NCBI GenBank assembly: GCA_016933295.1 | Contig: JAFGBG010000111.1 | Coordinates: forward strand, 1 to 53,500 | DNA from: Sedimentisphaerales bacterium | GTDB taxonomy: Bacteria; Planctomycetota; Phycisphaerae; Sedimentisphaerales; Anaerobacaceae | Length of the DNA stretch: 53,500 nt | Direction of reading: 5' to 3' | Shown here: piece by piece, positions 24,736-33,480 of the stretch | How the letters are laid out: every line of letters begins with the position of its first letter | Numbering within the stretch: position 1 is the stretch's first letter | Translations under genes and position numbers: made by a program | Notes under the pieces: model-generated | Seen by the model: the letters and a program-made list of their open reading frames with translations, nothing else | Database searches by the model: none | Told to the model about the DNA's origin: nothing

Positions 24736-25905
24736 GTGCTCGAGAATCTCATAGGTCCGGAAAAATCTCTCCAGTGGGTGCTGCATTTCTGGCCTGTTCC
24801 GGCATTTTCTTTTATCGCCGCCCTTATCGCAACGCTGCTGTGCAAGAATATCGCCCTGAAGCTGGGCATCGTCGATAAACCCGACAATCTCGTCAAGACT
24901 CATAAAAACTCCGTAGCCTACCTCGGCGGCATAGGTATCTTCGTCGGTCTAACGGTCGGCATTCTCACAGGTATATATTGCCTCGGCCCGGATCAAAGTT
25001 CTGCTATCGGTGAACAAGAGCATTTCCGCCTGTCGCTGAGATGGCTTATCGGCATCCTTGCCGGCGGCGCAATAGCTTGTTTTGTGGGCCTAACCGACGA
25101 TATCTTCGATTTGAAACCGCGATATAAATTCCTCGGCCAGATTTTTGCTGCTTTAGTTTTGCTGCTTGTGGGCATCAGGCCGGATTTGCGTTACATCGCC
25201 GAGCCGTTGCATCTGCCAATGCCGAACGAGCTGAACCTGATTTTGGGAGCTATCGTTGTTATTTTATTCGTACTCGGCGCAACCAATTCTCTGAATCTGC
25301 TCGACGGGCTTGACGGACTTTGTGCCGGAGTGACGGCGATTTTCACAATCGCCCTGCTGCTTCTGTCTATTCATCTGGCAACCTGGGGATACAGCGAAAC
25401 AGGCGACCCGGTCAGGATTATAGTCTGTCTCGGTCTTGTCGGCGGAGTGTGCGGATTTCTGCCGTTCAACCGTCACCCGGCGAAAATATTTATGGGCGAC
25501 GCCGGCAGTATGTTGCTCGGCTTTACCGCCGCCTCGCTGATGCTGCTTTTCGCCGAGCAGGTACCCCGATGGTGGCTGGCCTCGATTATGGTTTTCGGCC
25601 TGCCGATTCTCGATACCGCTGTCGCGCTTGTTCGCAGATTAATCAATCACAGGCCCCTGTTCGTATCAGATCGCGGCCATATTTACGACCAGATGATTGA
25701 CAGGGGAATCCCCCTGAAAAAGACGGTCGCGATTTGCTACCTACTGGCGGGTATTTATGCCGCTATCGGCCTAGCGATGAGCCAGATAAGAACTCGCTAC
25801 GCTGCGGTAGTGTATATTCTGGTTTTTGCCGCATCGGGCGCGATTGTATGGAGGAAAGGCTATTTGAAAATGGAAGGACTCCGCGGAGCAATCCGCAAAG
25901 AATAA
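24736..25905 (+). CDS. Polyprenyl-phosphate sugar-1-phosphate transferase (MraY/WecA-like)
   Basis: 389 residues with about 11 membrane helices, in the GT4 (MraY-WecA) superfamily. The conserved acidic motifs are present: VDKPDN...HK near residues 47-56, LTDDIFDLKPRYKFLGQ near 118, NSLNLLDGLDGL near 185, and IFMGDAGSMLLG near 252, followed by HRPLF...RGHIYD, the WecA-type substrate loop. It would start surface glycan assembly by loading a HexNAc-1-phosphate or similar onto undecaprenyl phosphate at the inner membrane. The start is GTG (AAGGAAA upstream). It faces the polysaccharide locus on the opposite strand, separated by an islet. Confidence 0.9.
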   Translation: MLENLIGPEKSLQWVLHFWPVPAFSFIAALIATLLCKNIALKLGIVDKPDNLVKTHKNSVAYLGGIGIFVGLTVGILTGIYCLGPDQSSAIGEQEHFRLSLRWLIGILAGGAIACFVGLTDDIFDLKPRYKFLGQIFAALVLLLVGIRPDLRYIAEPLHLPMPNELNLILGAIVVILFVLGATNSLNLLDGLDGLCAGVTAIFTIALLLLSIHLATWGYSETGDPVRIIVCLGLVGGVCGFLPFNRHPAKIFMGDAGSMLLGFTAASLMLLFAEQVPRWWLASIMVFGLPILDTAVALVRRLINHRPLFVSDRGHIYDQMIDRGIPLKKTVAICYLLAGIYAAIGLAMSQIRTRYAAVVYILVFAASGAIVWRKGYLKMEGLRGAIRKE

Positions 25906-25983
25906 TCAGGGATCGGATTGTGGAAAGACGTACCAGCGCCTTCTTAAATAAATGTATATTCACTTTGTCATATAAGATAATAG

Positions 25984-26014
25984 CGGGGCGGGAGGGATTC
26001 GAACCCCCCTACGC
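25984..26014 (-). other. tRNA-like 3' end (T-arm plus acceptor strand), possible attachment site
   Basis: On the minus strand, GGGGG-TTCGAAT-CCCTC is a complete T-stem and loop, followed by CCGCCCC and a discriminator G. A matching 5' acceptor strand GGGGCGG exists at 26098-26092, but the 75 bases between contain no D-arm consensus and no 5-bp anticodon stem. It is therefore a tRNA- or tmRNA-like end, not a full gene. It adjoins an AT-rich islet, consistent with an integration site at a tRNA 3' end (inference). Confidence 0.5.
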
Positions 26015-26028
26015 TCCATCCTCATACA

Positions 26029-26148
26029 TTATAGGTCAATTATTGAATGCATATGCCTTCCCTCCTGGTTTTGGAAACATGTCACACCAGACCGCCCCAG
26101 GAGCGTCGTCCCCGCCGCCAGGCAAATCGTAAAGATAGCTATCATCAT
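26029..26148 (-). CDS. 39-residue hydrophobic micro-protein
   Basis: The peptide starts MMIAIFTICLAAGTTLLG and ends HSIIDL. A strong GGAGGT, 7 nt before the first ATG, supports translation. The N-terminal hydrophobic stretch could be a single membrane helix or signal. It lies at the edge of the AT-rich islet, just upstream (minus sense) of the tRNA-like end. A small membrane peptide, for example toxin-like, cannot be excluded. Not recognised. Confidence 0.45.
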   Translation of the reverse strand: MMIAIFTICLAAGTTLLGRSGVTCFQNQEGRHMHSIIDL

Positions 26149-26333
26149 GATTTTTACCTCCAAATAAAATGTCACATATAAAGTAAGTGACGCGGAGGAC
26201 ATGATCCAAGCTGAGAGATCACATACACAATCTCTAATTGAGCCTAGATATGGGCTTCTGTAATAATTATTCCCTCGTTGCAGAACGCACGGGCTCATTT
26301 ACAAATCATAGCAACACCAAATGCCCCCCCATG

Positions 26334-26813
26334 TTATGCTCTTTTCCTATCGTTGAAGATTTTAACATCCTTCCTTCTAGCCCAATGAACTCTATAAAAT
26401 TGGTCTCGCAATCCTATGTGTGTAAAATCTTCTTTTGCAAATCCAGCATTAGAAGGAAATATCAGATTTATCTCGTCACCTATATCGAGTTCTTTGGGCA
26501 ACATATCTGAGTACTCTGAGGGCTTATCAGTTAGTTTTATAAAACCTTGCTCTGCTTTGCGATGCAACCACCTTAATAAACTAGTCCGTTTCCATATTAT
26601 CATACTAAGAACCACTTTACCAGGACCATGGTTTACTCCAGACAACATAATTGTATCCGGAATGCTTTTTTGACCATCTATGATGACACGCCAGCCAAAT
26701 CTTATTTTAACGCGTCCCTTCATGATAACATCCCTGTAGATATTCCAACCTAGTGCCAAAGCAGCAATGATGAGCGATGACAGGCTGATTATTATGCTTA
26801 TCGTCACATACAT
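26334..26813 (-). CDS. Membrane-anchored protein of unknown function
   Basis: 159 residues. An N-terminal helix (ISIIISLSSLIIAALALGW) is followed by a charged beta-rich domain without motifs I recognise. The start ATG is preceded by GAGG. The codon use is AT-richer than in the flanking genes. This 'one helix plus about 130-residue soluble domain' design recurs next to nucleases and other accessory genes, so a role with the HNH protein 56 bp upstream is plausible but unproven. Confidence 0.6.
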   Translation of the reverse strand: MYVTISIIISLSSLIIAALALGWNIYRDVIMKGRVKIRFGWRVIIDGQKSIPDTIMLSGVNHGPGKVVLSMIIWKRTSLLRWLHRKAEQGFIKLTDKPSEYSDMLPKELDIGDEINLIFPSNAGFAKEDFTHIGLRDQFYRVHWARRKDVKIFNDRKRA

Positions 26814-26869
26814 ACGTTTTTTTCCTCTGTATAGTTAGTTATCATGTCGTCTTATTGCCAATATTCAAA

Positions 26870-27547
26870 TTAATTTTGTATTGTTATGCAAAACATAAAT
26901 GCTTCCCAAAACAAGATAGAAAGAATATAGTATCCTTGAAGAAATGGAAAATACTTGAACGAAAATACCTTTGGATAGATACTTTCCACTGACGTAGCTT
27001 TCCAGGATAACTGGTACATTTCTGGAGCTTCTGATTCATTCTCACATATCCTCATGTCAACAATATTGGTTTCAGGACAATAATCACCAGATTTAAGAAA
27101 TACAATACCACGTGCTATCTTGCCAGCAATTCTCTGGATTTTCACAAGATCAACATTGATTTCACCCTTATCTGAAGGAAGTATGATACCACCGCTGCTT
27201 GTTCGAGATGCACTTGAAAAGATATCTCGAAGCATAGCCGGTGTTTGAGGATTATGAGATCTGCGTTTAAAGTCTTGAAAAACCGTTTGGGCCATAACTG
27301 GATTACTATTTGCAACTAATGGATACAAAGAATGGTAGAAGTAATCTTCGTCATTTTTATAATCGTTATTACATTTCTTATGTGAGGGAGCCCACTCAAG
27401 GTTGAGACTCTCATCAATTCGGATTTGTTTCGGGAAAAACTGCTTTGGTGGAATATGATCTCTTGAGAGCTTCAATTGATCTTGAAGTGGATTTGGATCA
27501 ATCAAATCACCACACAGATAACAGATTGGAGTATTATTTTTCGCCAT
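26870..27547 (-). CDS. HNH endonuclease
   Basis: 225 residues. The HNH/zinc motif is clear: ICYLCG (first Cys pair, 9-12), LSRDHIPPKQFF (catalytic His31) and APSHKKCNNDYKN (second half with Asn60/His pattern). The rest is a helical C-terminal domain of unknown role ending in a hydrophobic segment (GYYILSILFWEAFMF). No homing-endonuclease host or phage genes are seen. AT-rich composition and the lack of a good RBS fit recent acquisition. A defence or mobile-element nuclease is the best guess. Confidence 0.75.
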   Translation of the reverse strand: MAKNNTPICYLCGDLIDPNPLQDQLKLSRDHIPPKQFFPKQIRIDESLNLEWAPSHKKCNNDYKNDEDYFYHSLYPLVANSNPVMAQTVFQDFKRRSHNPQTPAMLRDIFSSASRTSSGGIILPSDKGEINVDLVKIQRIAGKIARGIVFLKSGDYCPETNIVDMRICENESEAPEMYQLSWKATSVESIYPKVFSFKYFPFLQGYYILSILFWEAFMFCITIQN

Positions 27548-27739
27548 AGGTCAATTGCAATCTAACAATTGTTATTTGCTTTTCCCATTAGTAATGTACC
27601 TGTAAGGGCATTTCGAGGCAAAGCTTTTTGGTGTCAGTACAAATAGGCCATTTCTTTATCTTCTCTTCGCCTTTATCCGATAAATGCCTTCTTATAAAAG
27701 ACTTTTTTGTCCCCTGGCCGATGTGGATGATAAATCCCG

Positions 27740-28894
27740 CTATGCTTGTTTAAAGCCGGTGACGAATTCGACCGTCTTTCGGGCGATTTTTTCGTCAACT
27801 CGCGGATGAAGTGGCAGATTCACGACCTGCCGTGCGGCTATTTCCGCCTGCGGACATGAGCCGTGCATGTAATTGTAAACTTCCAAAGGTGTCTCAATCG
27901 GATGCAGGGGACACTCGAACCAGCTACCGAGCTCTATCCCCTTGCCGGCGGCTTTTTCGAGGGCCTCGGATTTGCCGTCTATCCTGAGAGGATACCTGAC
28001 TAAAACAGGGTCACTGCCTGAACTATCGAATTTCGGAATAGACCAGCCTCGTTGCTTAAGAAGCTTCTCATAAAGCAAAGCCATCTCTTTGCGATGTTTG
28101 ATATTGTCACTGAGTTTTTCGAGCTGTCTTAAACCGGAACGCGCCTGCACGCCGCTTATGGATTTGAAAAAATCTTCCGCCATTACCGGCCGAAATTCAT
28201 TTGTGCCGGATGAGCCGACAACGGCGCCTTTTTTCGTAAGATACCGGAACACGTTCTGGGCAAACGCGGTAGTCCGCGGATAGATAAACAGCCGATAGAC
28301 GGCTAACTGCGCCCAAAGCATGAAAATTTCACCGCTCGAAGGCCGGCGCATCCAGCTCTCACAAAGCGATTGAATTTTGCCGGCCAGCTCCGAATCGCTT
28401 GTTATCACCATCCCGCCAAGGCCGGTCGTATAGGGCTTGTTCCACTGTGATGAAAAATACGCCGCTTTGCCGAACGTCCCGACCATTCGGCCTTTATACT
28501 TCGAGCCGAGAGCAAGGCAGCAGTCTTCGACGACAACAATCCCCTTCTCGCCTGCGATTTCCATAACGGCATCCATATCGCACGGATAGCCGTATGTATG
28601 CTGTGCGATAATCACCTTCGTCCGCGGCGAAATCTTCTCCCTTAGCAGATTCACATCGATATTAAACGTCACCGGCTCGATATCGACATAGACGGGCTTG
28701 GCGCCGAGATACTTTATGGGATTGACGTTCATAACACAGGTATAGCCCGGCAGAATTATTTCATCGCCGGGGCCAATACCCATCGCTTTTAGAATAGCAT
28801 ACAACGCCACCCTGCCCTTCCAGAACGCGAAGGCCCGCTCGGCCCCGAAAAACTCTGCGAATCGACGTTGATATTTTTCTATAATCTCGCTCAT
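27740..28894 (-). CDS. DegT/DnrJ/EryC1/StrS-family sugar aminotransferase
   Basis: 384 residues of PLP-dependent fold I. The N-terminal FAFWKGRVALYAIL, the GDEIILPGYTC block, EDCCLALG (Asp/Glu that contacts the PLP ring) and the Schiff-base lysine in FSSQWNKPYTTGLGG (Lys153) all fit the family. It would transfer an amino group to a keto-nucleotide sugar, feeding an amino sugar into the glycan. It is the last gene of the polysaccharide locus in transcription order, 10 bp after the GT2 gene. Confidence 0.9.
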   Translation of the reverse strand: MSEIIEKYQRRFAEFFGAERAFAFWKGRVALYAILKAMGIGPGDEIILPGYTCVMNVNPIKYLGAKPVYVDIEPVTFNIDVNLLREKISPRTKVIIAQHTYGYPCDMDAVMEIAGEKGIVVVEDCCLALGSKYKGRMVGTFGKAAYFSSQWNKPYTTGLGGMVITSDSELAGKIQSLCESWMRRPSSGEIFMLWAQLAVYRLFIYPRTTAFAQNVFRYLTKKGAVVGSSGTNEFRPVMAEDFFKSISGVQARSGLRQLEKLSDNIKHRKEMALLYEKLLKQRGWSIPKFDSSGSDPVLVRYPLRIDGKSEALEKAAGKGIELGSWFECPLHPIETPLEVYNYMHGSCPQAEIAARQVVNLPLHPRVDEKIARKTVEFVTGFKQA

Positions 28895-28904
28895 CTGAGT
28901 TTTT

Positions 28905-29939
28905 TTATCTCGATATTCGGATATCCTCAGCCTTTTTCATTCCTCTGCCGCGAAAGATAAAAAACCTTACGACGCCCCACAACGAGCCGAGGCCGTAGGC
29001 AAAATGCAAAATCAAAAAAATAAGCGGCACAACCGGGACAAATCCCCAGCCTGATTTACGCCCGACAATACAAGCCCCGGCAAAAAGCCCCAGCGCATAC
29101 AGAATCATCTCGGTCTCTAATAAATACCAGAAAGGCTTCCAGAGCAACCCCGTGACACCGAGCAGAACAATGGAGCAAACGAACAAAAGCGGCACTAACT
29201 GCCTCAGCGTGGCGGGCCTTTTATGCTTTTGGAGAGTCCGCATCCGCCAGAAGCCGTACTGGAAATACTGCCGCCATAATTTGCCGAACGAAGACCTTGA
29301 AAAATACCTGCTGCGAATCGATTTCGACATCCAAATTTTGCCACCGGCTAAAATTACACGCAGATTGAACTCATCGTCCTGATTGCGCACTAACTCCTCG
29401 TCGAACAAGCCTGCTCTTTCCACCACCCACTTGTGGTGTGCGCCGAACGCAAGAGTATCAACCCATCCCTCGTAATCACCGAGCCTGAACCTGGCGTTAC
29501 CGACGCCGACCGGTGAGCACATTGCCGCGGCAATCGCCCCGCCGAAGAAATCGGCCGCCACAGTCTCGATGTATCCTCCCACAATCCAGGCTTCCGGGTG
29601 CTCGCGCAGGCATTGAATCGATTTGCTCACAAAATCGGCGGGAATTTCTGCGTGGCCGTCGATCCTGATAAATACGTCACCTCGTGCCGCCTCGATGCCG
29701 ATATTCATCGCCGTCGGAACTATTCTCCGGGGATTATCCAGTATTTTTATCCGGTCATCCGATGCGGCAAGTTTTTCGATAATCCGCCGCGTATCGTCGT
29801 CACTGTCGCCGTCCACGACAAGTATTTCCATCCTCCCGGCAGGATAGTCACTATCCAAAACGCTTTGCACAGCCCGCTCGATAAAATCCGCCTCATTGCG
29901 AACCGGCATAATTACACTGACAAAAGGTAAATCCTGCAC
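28905..29939 (-). CDS. Family 2 glycosyltransferase with C-terminal membrane helices
   Basis: 344 residues. GT-A fold: SVIMPVRNEADFIERAVQS, the DxD region VVDGDSDDDTRR, IRIDGHAEIP and the acceptor-site block NQDDEFNLRVI. A tail of three or four membrane helices follows (about 245-330), typical of enzymes that work on lipid-linked saccharides at the inner membrane. The gene is 1 bp from the GNAT stop and is probably translationally coupled. Sugar specificity is unknown. Confidence 0.9.
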   Translation of the reverse strand: MQDLPFVSVIMPVRNEADFIERAVQSVLDSDYPAGRMEILVVDGDSDDDTRRIIEKLAASDDRIKILDNPRRIVPTAMNIGIEAARGDVFIRIDGHAEIPADFVSKSIQCLREHPEAWIVGGYIETVAADFFGGAIAAAMCSPVGVGNARFRLGDYEGWVDTLAFGAHHKWVVERAGLFDEELVRNQDDEFNLRVILAGGKIWMSKSIRSRYFSRSSFGKLWRQYFQYGFWRMRTLQKHKRPATLRQLVPLLFVCSIVLLGVTGLLWKPFWYLLETEMILYALGLFAGACIVGRKSGWGFVPVVPLIFLILHFAYGLGSLWGVVRFFIFRGRGMKKAEDIRISR

Positions 29940-29940
29940 G

Positions 29941-30618
29941 TTATTTATCCGAATCCGATTTGTCGATATCTATATCCAGCGCGAACTTTGTACTCGCTCC
30001 GCTGATACCGGTCTCGCGCCAGTGATGTTTTTTATAAAAAGCAACGGCACGGCAATTTTCAGTCAACACCGATAAGGTCAAACGCCTGTACCCTTTGGCG
30101 ACACAAGCCTTGTAAAAATCCTCGATGAGCCGCCCCGCAACGCCGGCGCCCCGGTAATCCGGCAAAACACAAATAGACAAAAGATTGCCGCATTTCACCG
30201 AAGTCTCACTCGTGGCAATTTCTTCCGGAGAAAGCGGCTTGTGTTTCAAATGCAGCTTCTTAAATAATTCTTCCAGAAGCACAGACCGCACCAAAGGTTT
30301 GGTTAAAAACTTCCAGAAGATAATATGAGGATAACGCCACATGGCGGCCCGAAGAAATCTCCCGCGAATATCAGGCTCTCCCCCCGCCGCGAAGCCGACG
30401 ACTTTGCCGGCACAATCCGACGCTACATAACAAATACCGCCGGATTGATTAATAAAATAAAGATACAATGCGCACAGCCAGCCATGTCCCATTTCCGACA
30501 TGAATCTGCCGGGGAAAGCGATAGCATGGCAATCGGCCATGCCCGGCACATTTTCAATCCGTGCCGGCTCAATGGAAATCGATTCATCTTTTTTTATATC
30601 GTTTTGCGAAGGTGACAT
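29941..30618 (-). CDS. GNAT-family N-acetyltransferase
   Basis: 225 residues with the GNAT core: AFPGRFMSEMGHGWL near the N-terminus, motif A LLSICVLPDYRGAGVAGRLIEDF (acetyl-CoA pyrophosphate loop R-G-x-G-x-G/A) at about 148-170, and YRRLTLSVLTENCRAVAFYKKHHW as motif B. In this locus it is expected to acetylate an amino sugar, for example the product of the DegT aminotransferase (inference). Its start shares one base with the stop of the upstream glycosyltransferase gene (TGATG). Confidence 0.82.
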   Translation of the reverse strand: MSPSQNDIKKDESISIEPARIENVPGMADCHAIAFPGRFMSEMGHGWLCALYLYFINQSGGICYVASDCAGKVVGFAAGGEPDIRGRFLRAAMWRYPHIIFWKFLTKPLVRSVLLEELFKKLHLKHKPLSPEEIATSETSVKCGNLLSICVLPDYRGAGVAGRLIEDFYKACVAKGYRRLTLSVLTENCRAVAFYKKHHWRETGISGASTKFALDIDIDKSDSDK

Positions 30619-31835
30619 CAGTTTTTATTCTTTTTGCGCTGTTCTTCGAGCAAAGATAACACCTGTGCGGCTAATTTATCGCGGTCGAAATCCTCCGTCG
30701 CCATACGTCTGGCGTTTTGCCCCATGCGCGCCAATTGCTTCCTGTGTGAATTTAAATACAGCACTTTTTCAACAAACTGCTCGAGATTACACAAGTCACA
30801 GCCGAAGCCGGCATAATTATGCTCTAATATTTCTCTCTGCCAGCCGGAATAATTCAAAAGTACGGGCTTTCCCGCGCTCAGCGAATCGAAAAACTTGTTG
30901 GCGGAATTATTTTCCAGTATGGAATAATTCGCGAATATGACCATCGCAACATCACACGCAGCAACAAGCGTGGCAAGCTCCCGCTTCGGCATCGAATCTA
31001 TAATTTCGATATTATTCAGCCCGAGTTTTACGATTCTTTCGGTAAGTTTTTTCTTAGCACCGCCGCCACCGGCAAGAACAAAGTGAATATCGGGATTATC
31101 TTCCAGCCTGTCCGCGGCGTCTATTACAAAATCCAGCCCGTTGGCCCTGCCCATAGCACCGAAATGCAGCAAAACCAGCTTATCGCCCCACTTGTGCTTT
31201 TGGCGAATCGCCGAACCATCGATATCCGGTGTAAATACGTCAACGTCACAACAATTCGGAACAACTTCTACCGGCCTGTCGTCGATAATCTTTTTAATCC
31301 CATTAGCCATTCCGGGCGAAAGAGCAACAATCGCCGAGCTGCGTTTGTAAATGGTCTTTTCCAGACGCAGCAAAAGATTCTTAGCAATTATATTTTTTAT
31401 GATTCCAAGCTCGATTGGTATTTCAGGCCACTGGTCGCGTACCTCGAAAACATAAGGGACTTTTTTAAGCCATTTGAGGATTATCGCCGTTACGCCGACC
31501 GTCAGCGGCGTGCTCGTGGCGTAAATGATATCCACGTTTTTAGTTCGCAGCCCGGCGAAAACACTCAGAATGCAAAAAGAAAGAAACGAAACAATTCTCC
31601 TGATAAAAGATTGCTTATTGCCGTATTTCGTTCCAACAATGACAACGTTGATCCCTTCGATATCGAGCCTGCGGCGGAATTTTCTTCCCGATGTCAGGCC
31701 GCCTATATCATAATAGCCGGTGACCGTAGTCACCTTATGCCCCGCTTCGACCCACCGGCGGGCGAATTCATAGGAACGCGTGCCTGTACTTCCTTCAGGA
31801 ACGGCAAAATGTTGATGGATATAGAGTATGTGCAT
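30618..31835 (-). CDS. Family 4 glycosyltransferase (WbuB/WcaI-like)
   Basis: 405 residues, GT-B fold. The N-terminal domain begins HILYIHQHFAVPEGSTGTRSYEFARRW, close to the WbuB-type GT4 group; the donor domain has LLHFGAMGRANGLDFVIDAA, FVLAGGGG and the C-terminal acceptor E-x7-E-like region SILENNSANKFFDSLSAGKP. It adds one sugar during repeat-unit assembly. The start codon is 8 bp from the stop of the next upstream GT4 gene. The donor sugar is unknown. Confidence 0.9.
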   Translation of the reverse strand: MHILYIHQHFAVPEGSTGTRSYEFARRWVEAGHKVTTVTGYYDIGGLTSGRKFRRRLDIEGINVVIVGTKYGNKQSFIRRIVSFLSFCILSVFAGLRTKNVDIIYATSTPLTVGVTAIILKWLKKVPYVFEVRDQWPEIPIELGIIKNIIAKNLLLRLEKTIYKRSSAIVALSPGMANGIKKIIDDRPVEVVPNCCDVDVFTPDIDGSAIRQKHKWGDKLVLLHFGAMGRANGLDFVIDAADRLEDNPDIHFVLAGGGGAKKKLTERIVKLGLNNIEIIDSMPKRELATLVAACDVAMVIFANYSILENNSANKFFDSLSAGKPVLLNYSGWQREILEHNYAGFGCDLCNLEQFVEKVLYLNSHRKQLARMGQNARRMATEDFDRDKLAAQVLSLLEEQRKKNKN

Positions 31836-31843
31836 AAATGCGA

Positions 31844-32926
31844 CTATCTCGCTGTTCGAATAAGGTTTTCGTAAACAGATTCGAGAAGCTTCATATTCTT
31901 TTTTCTGTCGGCTTTTTCAATTAAATTTTCTCTGTTTTTCGCTCCGGCTTTTTCCGCCATCTCCGGTTTATCGAGCAATTTCATTACGCAATTCGCCAAA
32001 TCTTCGGCATCGCCGAGCTTATGCAGCAAACCAGTCCGGTCGTTTTTAATCCAGGCCGAATTGGCTTTTATATCGGAGACAATCGGAAACAGCCCTGACG
32101 CCAAAGCCTCCAGCAATGAAAGACTCGCCCCGTCCCAGAGCGAAGCCGACAGATATACGTCACTATGTTCGAGCAATTCCGGCAATTCTTCATTGGCAAT
32201 TTTACCCAGAAACTTAACACAGTCATCCAGCCCGAGATCTTTTACCTGCCGCTCCAGAGAGCCGCGCAAAGAGCCTTCTCCGGCGAATTTCATCTCGAAT
32301 TCGACTCCTTTTTGCCGCAGTAAAGCCAACGCATGGATAATAGTGTCGTGGTCGAAAACCGGCTCCAAACGTCTCGTGCAGACCATCCTTAACGGCCTGG
32401 ACTTTTCGATTTTTCGCACGCCTGAAAAACTGAACTTCTCGGTATCGATACCGAGGGTAAAAGTCTCGATTTTCTCTTTATTAATACCGAGATTCATAAC
32501 CATCTCGCCAAGCTCGTCCGAGACCACATTTACGCAATCCGCGAATCTGAAAATCTTTTTTAATAAAAACCACCACAAAGCGGATTTAACACCGGTCGTC
32601 ACATCGCTTCCGTGTGCCGTCACGATAGTCGGATGGAATCCACACACTAAAGCGGCAAGTCCCGCGCTGGTGGCATAATGGGCATGAACAACATCCGGCC
32701 GGAGCCGTTTTATCAATCCCCTCGCCCTTAGCATACTAACCGGGTACTTCCATTTACCCTTCGTCTCTGAATATTTGCCGCCAAGCCCGAGATTATACGT
32801 CGGCACGGAACGCTCCGGCCCGGGTGAGAGACTCACAAAACAGACTTCGTGCCCTGCCTGCTTGAAGTAATCGAGATAAGGCCCGATATGATTGAAAGTT
32901 CCGACGGCAATAAAACAAATGCGCAT
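31844..32926 (-). CDS. Family 4 glycosyltransferase
   Basis: 360 residues, GT-B fold: N-terminal RICFIAVGTFNHIGPYLDYFKQAGHEV, HAHYATSAG and TAHGSDV in the acceptor domain; donor domain MVCTRRLEPVFDHDTIIHAL, MKFAGEGSLRGSLE and SASLWDGASLSLLEALASG (the E-x7-E motif region). It is the second of three GT4 enzymes in the locus and presumably makes a different linkage. Gap of 3 bp to the acyltransferase gene upstream. Confidence 0.9.
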   Translation of the reverse strand: MRICFIAVGTFNHIGPYLDYFKQAGHEVCFVSLSPGPERSVPTYNLGLGGKYSETKGKWKYPVSMLRARGLIKRLRPDVVHAHYATSAGLAALVCGFHPTIVTAHGSDVTTGVKSALWWFLLKKIFRFADCVNVVSDELGEMVMNLGINKEKIETFTLGIDTEKFSFSGVRKIEKSRPLRMVCTRRLEPVFDHDTIIHALALLRQKGVEFEMKFAGEGSLRGSLERQVKDLGLDDCVKFLGKIANEELPELLEHSDVYLSASLWDGASLSLLEALASGLFPIVSDIKANSAWIKNDRTGLLHKLGDAEDLANCVMKLLDKPEMAEKAGAKNRENLIEKADRKKNMKLLESVYENLIRTAR

Positions 32927-32929
32927 TTT

Positions 32930-33466
32930 TTAATCCTGTTTCTCTGGATTTTCAGTTCTATATTTAATAACCTGTGCCGGATTTCCGCAGACTACAGCGT
33001 AAGCCGGCACATCCTTCGTGACAACCGCAGCGGCGCCGATAATGGCCCCGTCGCCGATGGAAATCCCCGGCATAATAATCGCCCTTGTTCCTATCCAGAC
33101 ATCGTCTCCGATTGTGACCGGCTCCGGCGGATTATGACCCTGCCGCCTCATTGGAATATCCGTCCGGTCGTATTTATGGCTGACGGTCAGGATAATCACT
33201 TCCGGCCCCATCATCACATCATTGCCGATTTTCACAGGCCCGCAAGCCCGGCAATTTACGCCGATACCTGAATAATCTCCGATTTCTATCTGCGAGCCGT
33301 CGCCGAAATACGCCCCTTTTTCGATGTTTATATTTTTGCCGGCATATTTGAACAATCCATTAGTGACGCATCGCCTCAGAGGCCTCGCCCATCGGCCGAA
33401 CCTGGCGTCGGAAGCGGGCAAATGCCTTGCAAAACAATAATAAGCAATCAATCGTAATATTTTCAT
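32930..33466 (-). CDS. Left-handed beta-helix O-acyltransferase
   Basis: About 178 residues from ATG 33466 (starting MKILRLIAYYC); an earlier GTG at 33496 would overlap the preceding gene. Hexapeptide repeats (I/V-G-x4) run from about residue 50: INIEKGAYFGDGS, IEIGDYSGIGVN, VKIGNDVMMGPE, VTIGDDVWIGTRAIIMPGISIGDGAIIGAAAVV. This is the maltose/galactoside O-acetyltransferase (LbetaH) type with the catalytic His in VSHKYDR. It probably O-acetylates a sugar of the glycan. Confidence 0.87.
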   Translation of the reverse strand: MKILRLIAYYCFARHLPASDARFGRWARPLRRCVTNGLFKYAGKNINIEKGAYFGDGSQIEIGDYSGIGVNCRACGPVKIGNDVMMGPEVIILTVSHKYDRTDIPMRRQGHNPPEPVTIGDDVWIGTRAIIMPGISIGDGAIIGAAAVVTKDVPAYAVVCGNPAQVIKYRTENPEKQD

Positions 33467-33480
33467 TGAAATACGTTCGC

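Noticed and set aside
25984-26098. A complete tRNA-Sec (selC) or other full tRNA
   Set aside because: The 115-nt span has matching acceptor strands and a T-arm, but no D-arm consensus and no 5-bp anticodon stem around the UCA-like triplet; the apparent 5' strand lies within a plausible micro-ORF. Only the 3' end is annotated.
31083-31874. 263-codon plus-strand frame opposite the GT4 gene
   Set aside because: Antisense shadow without start signals or domain.
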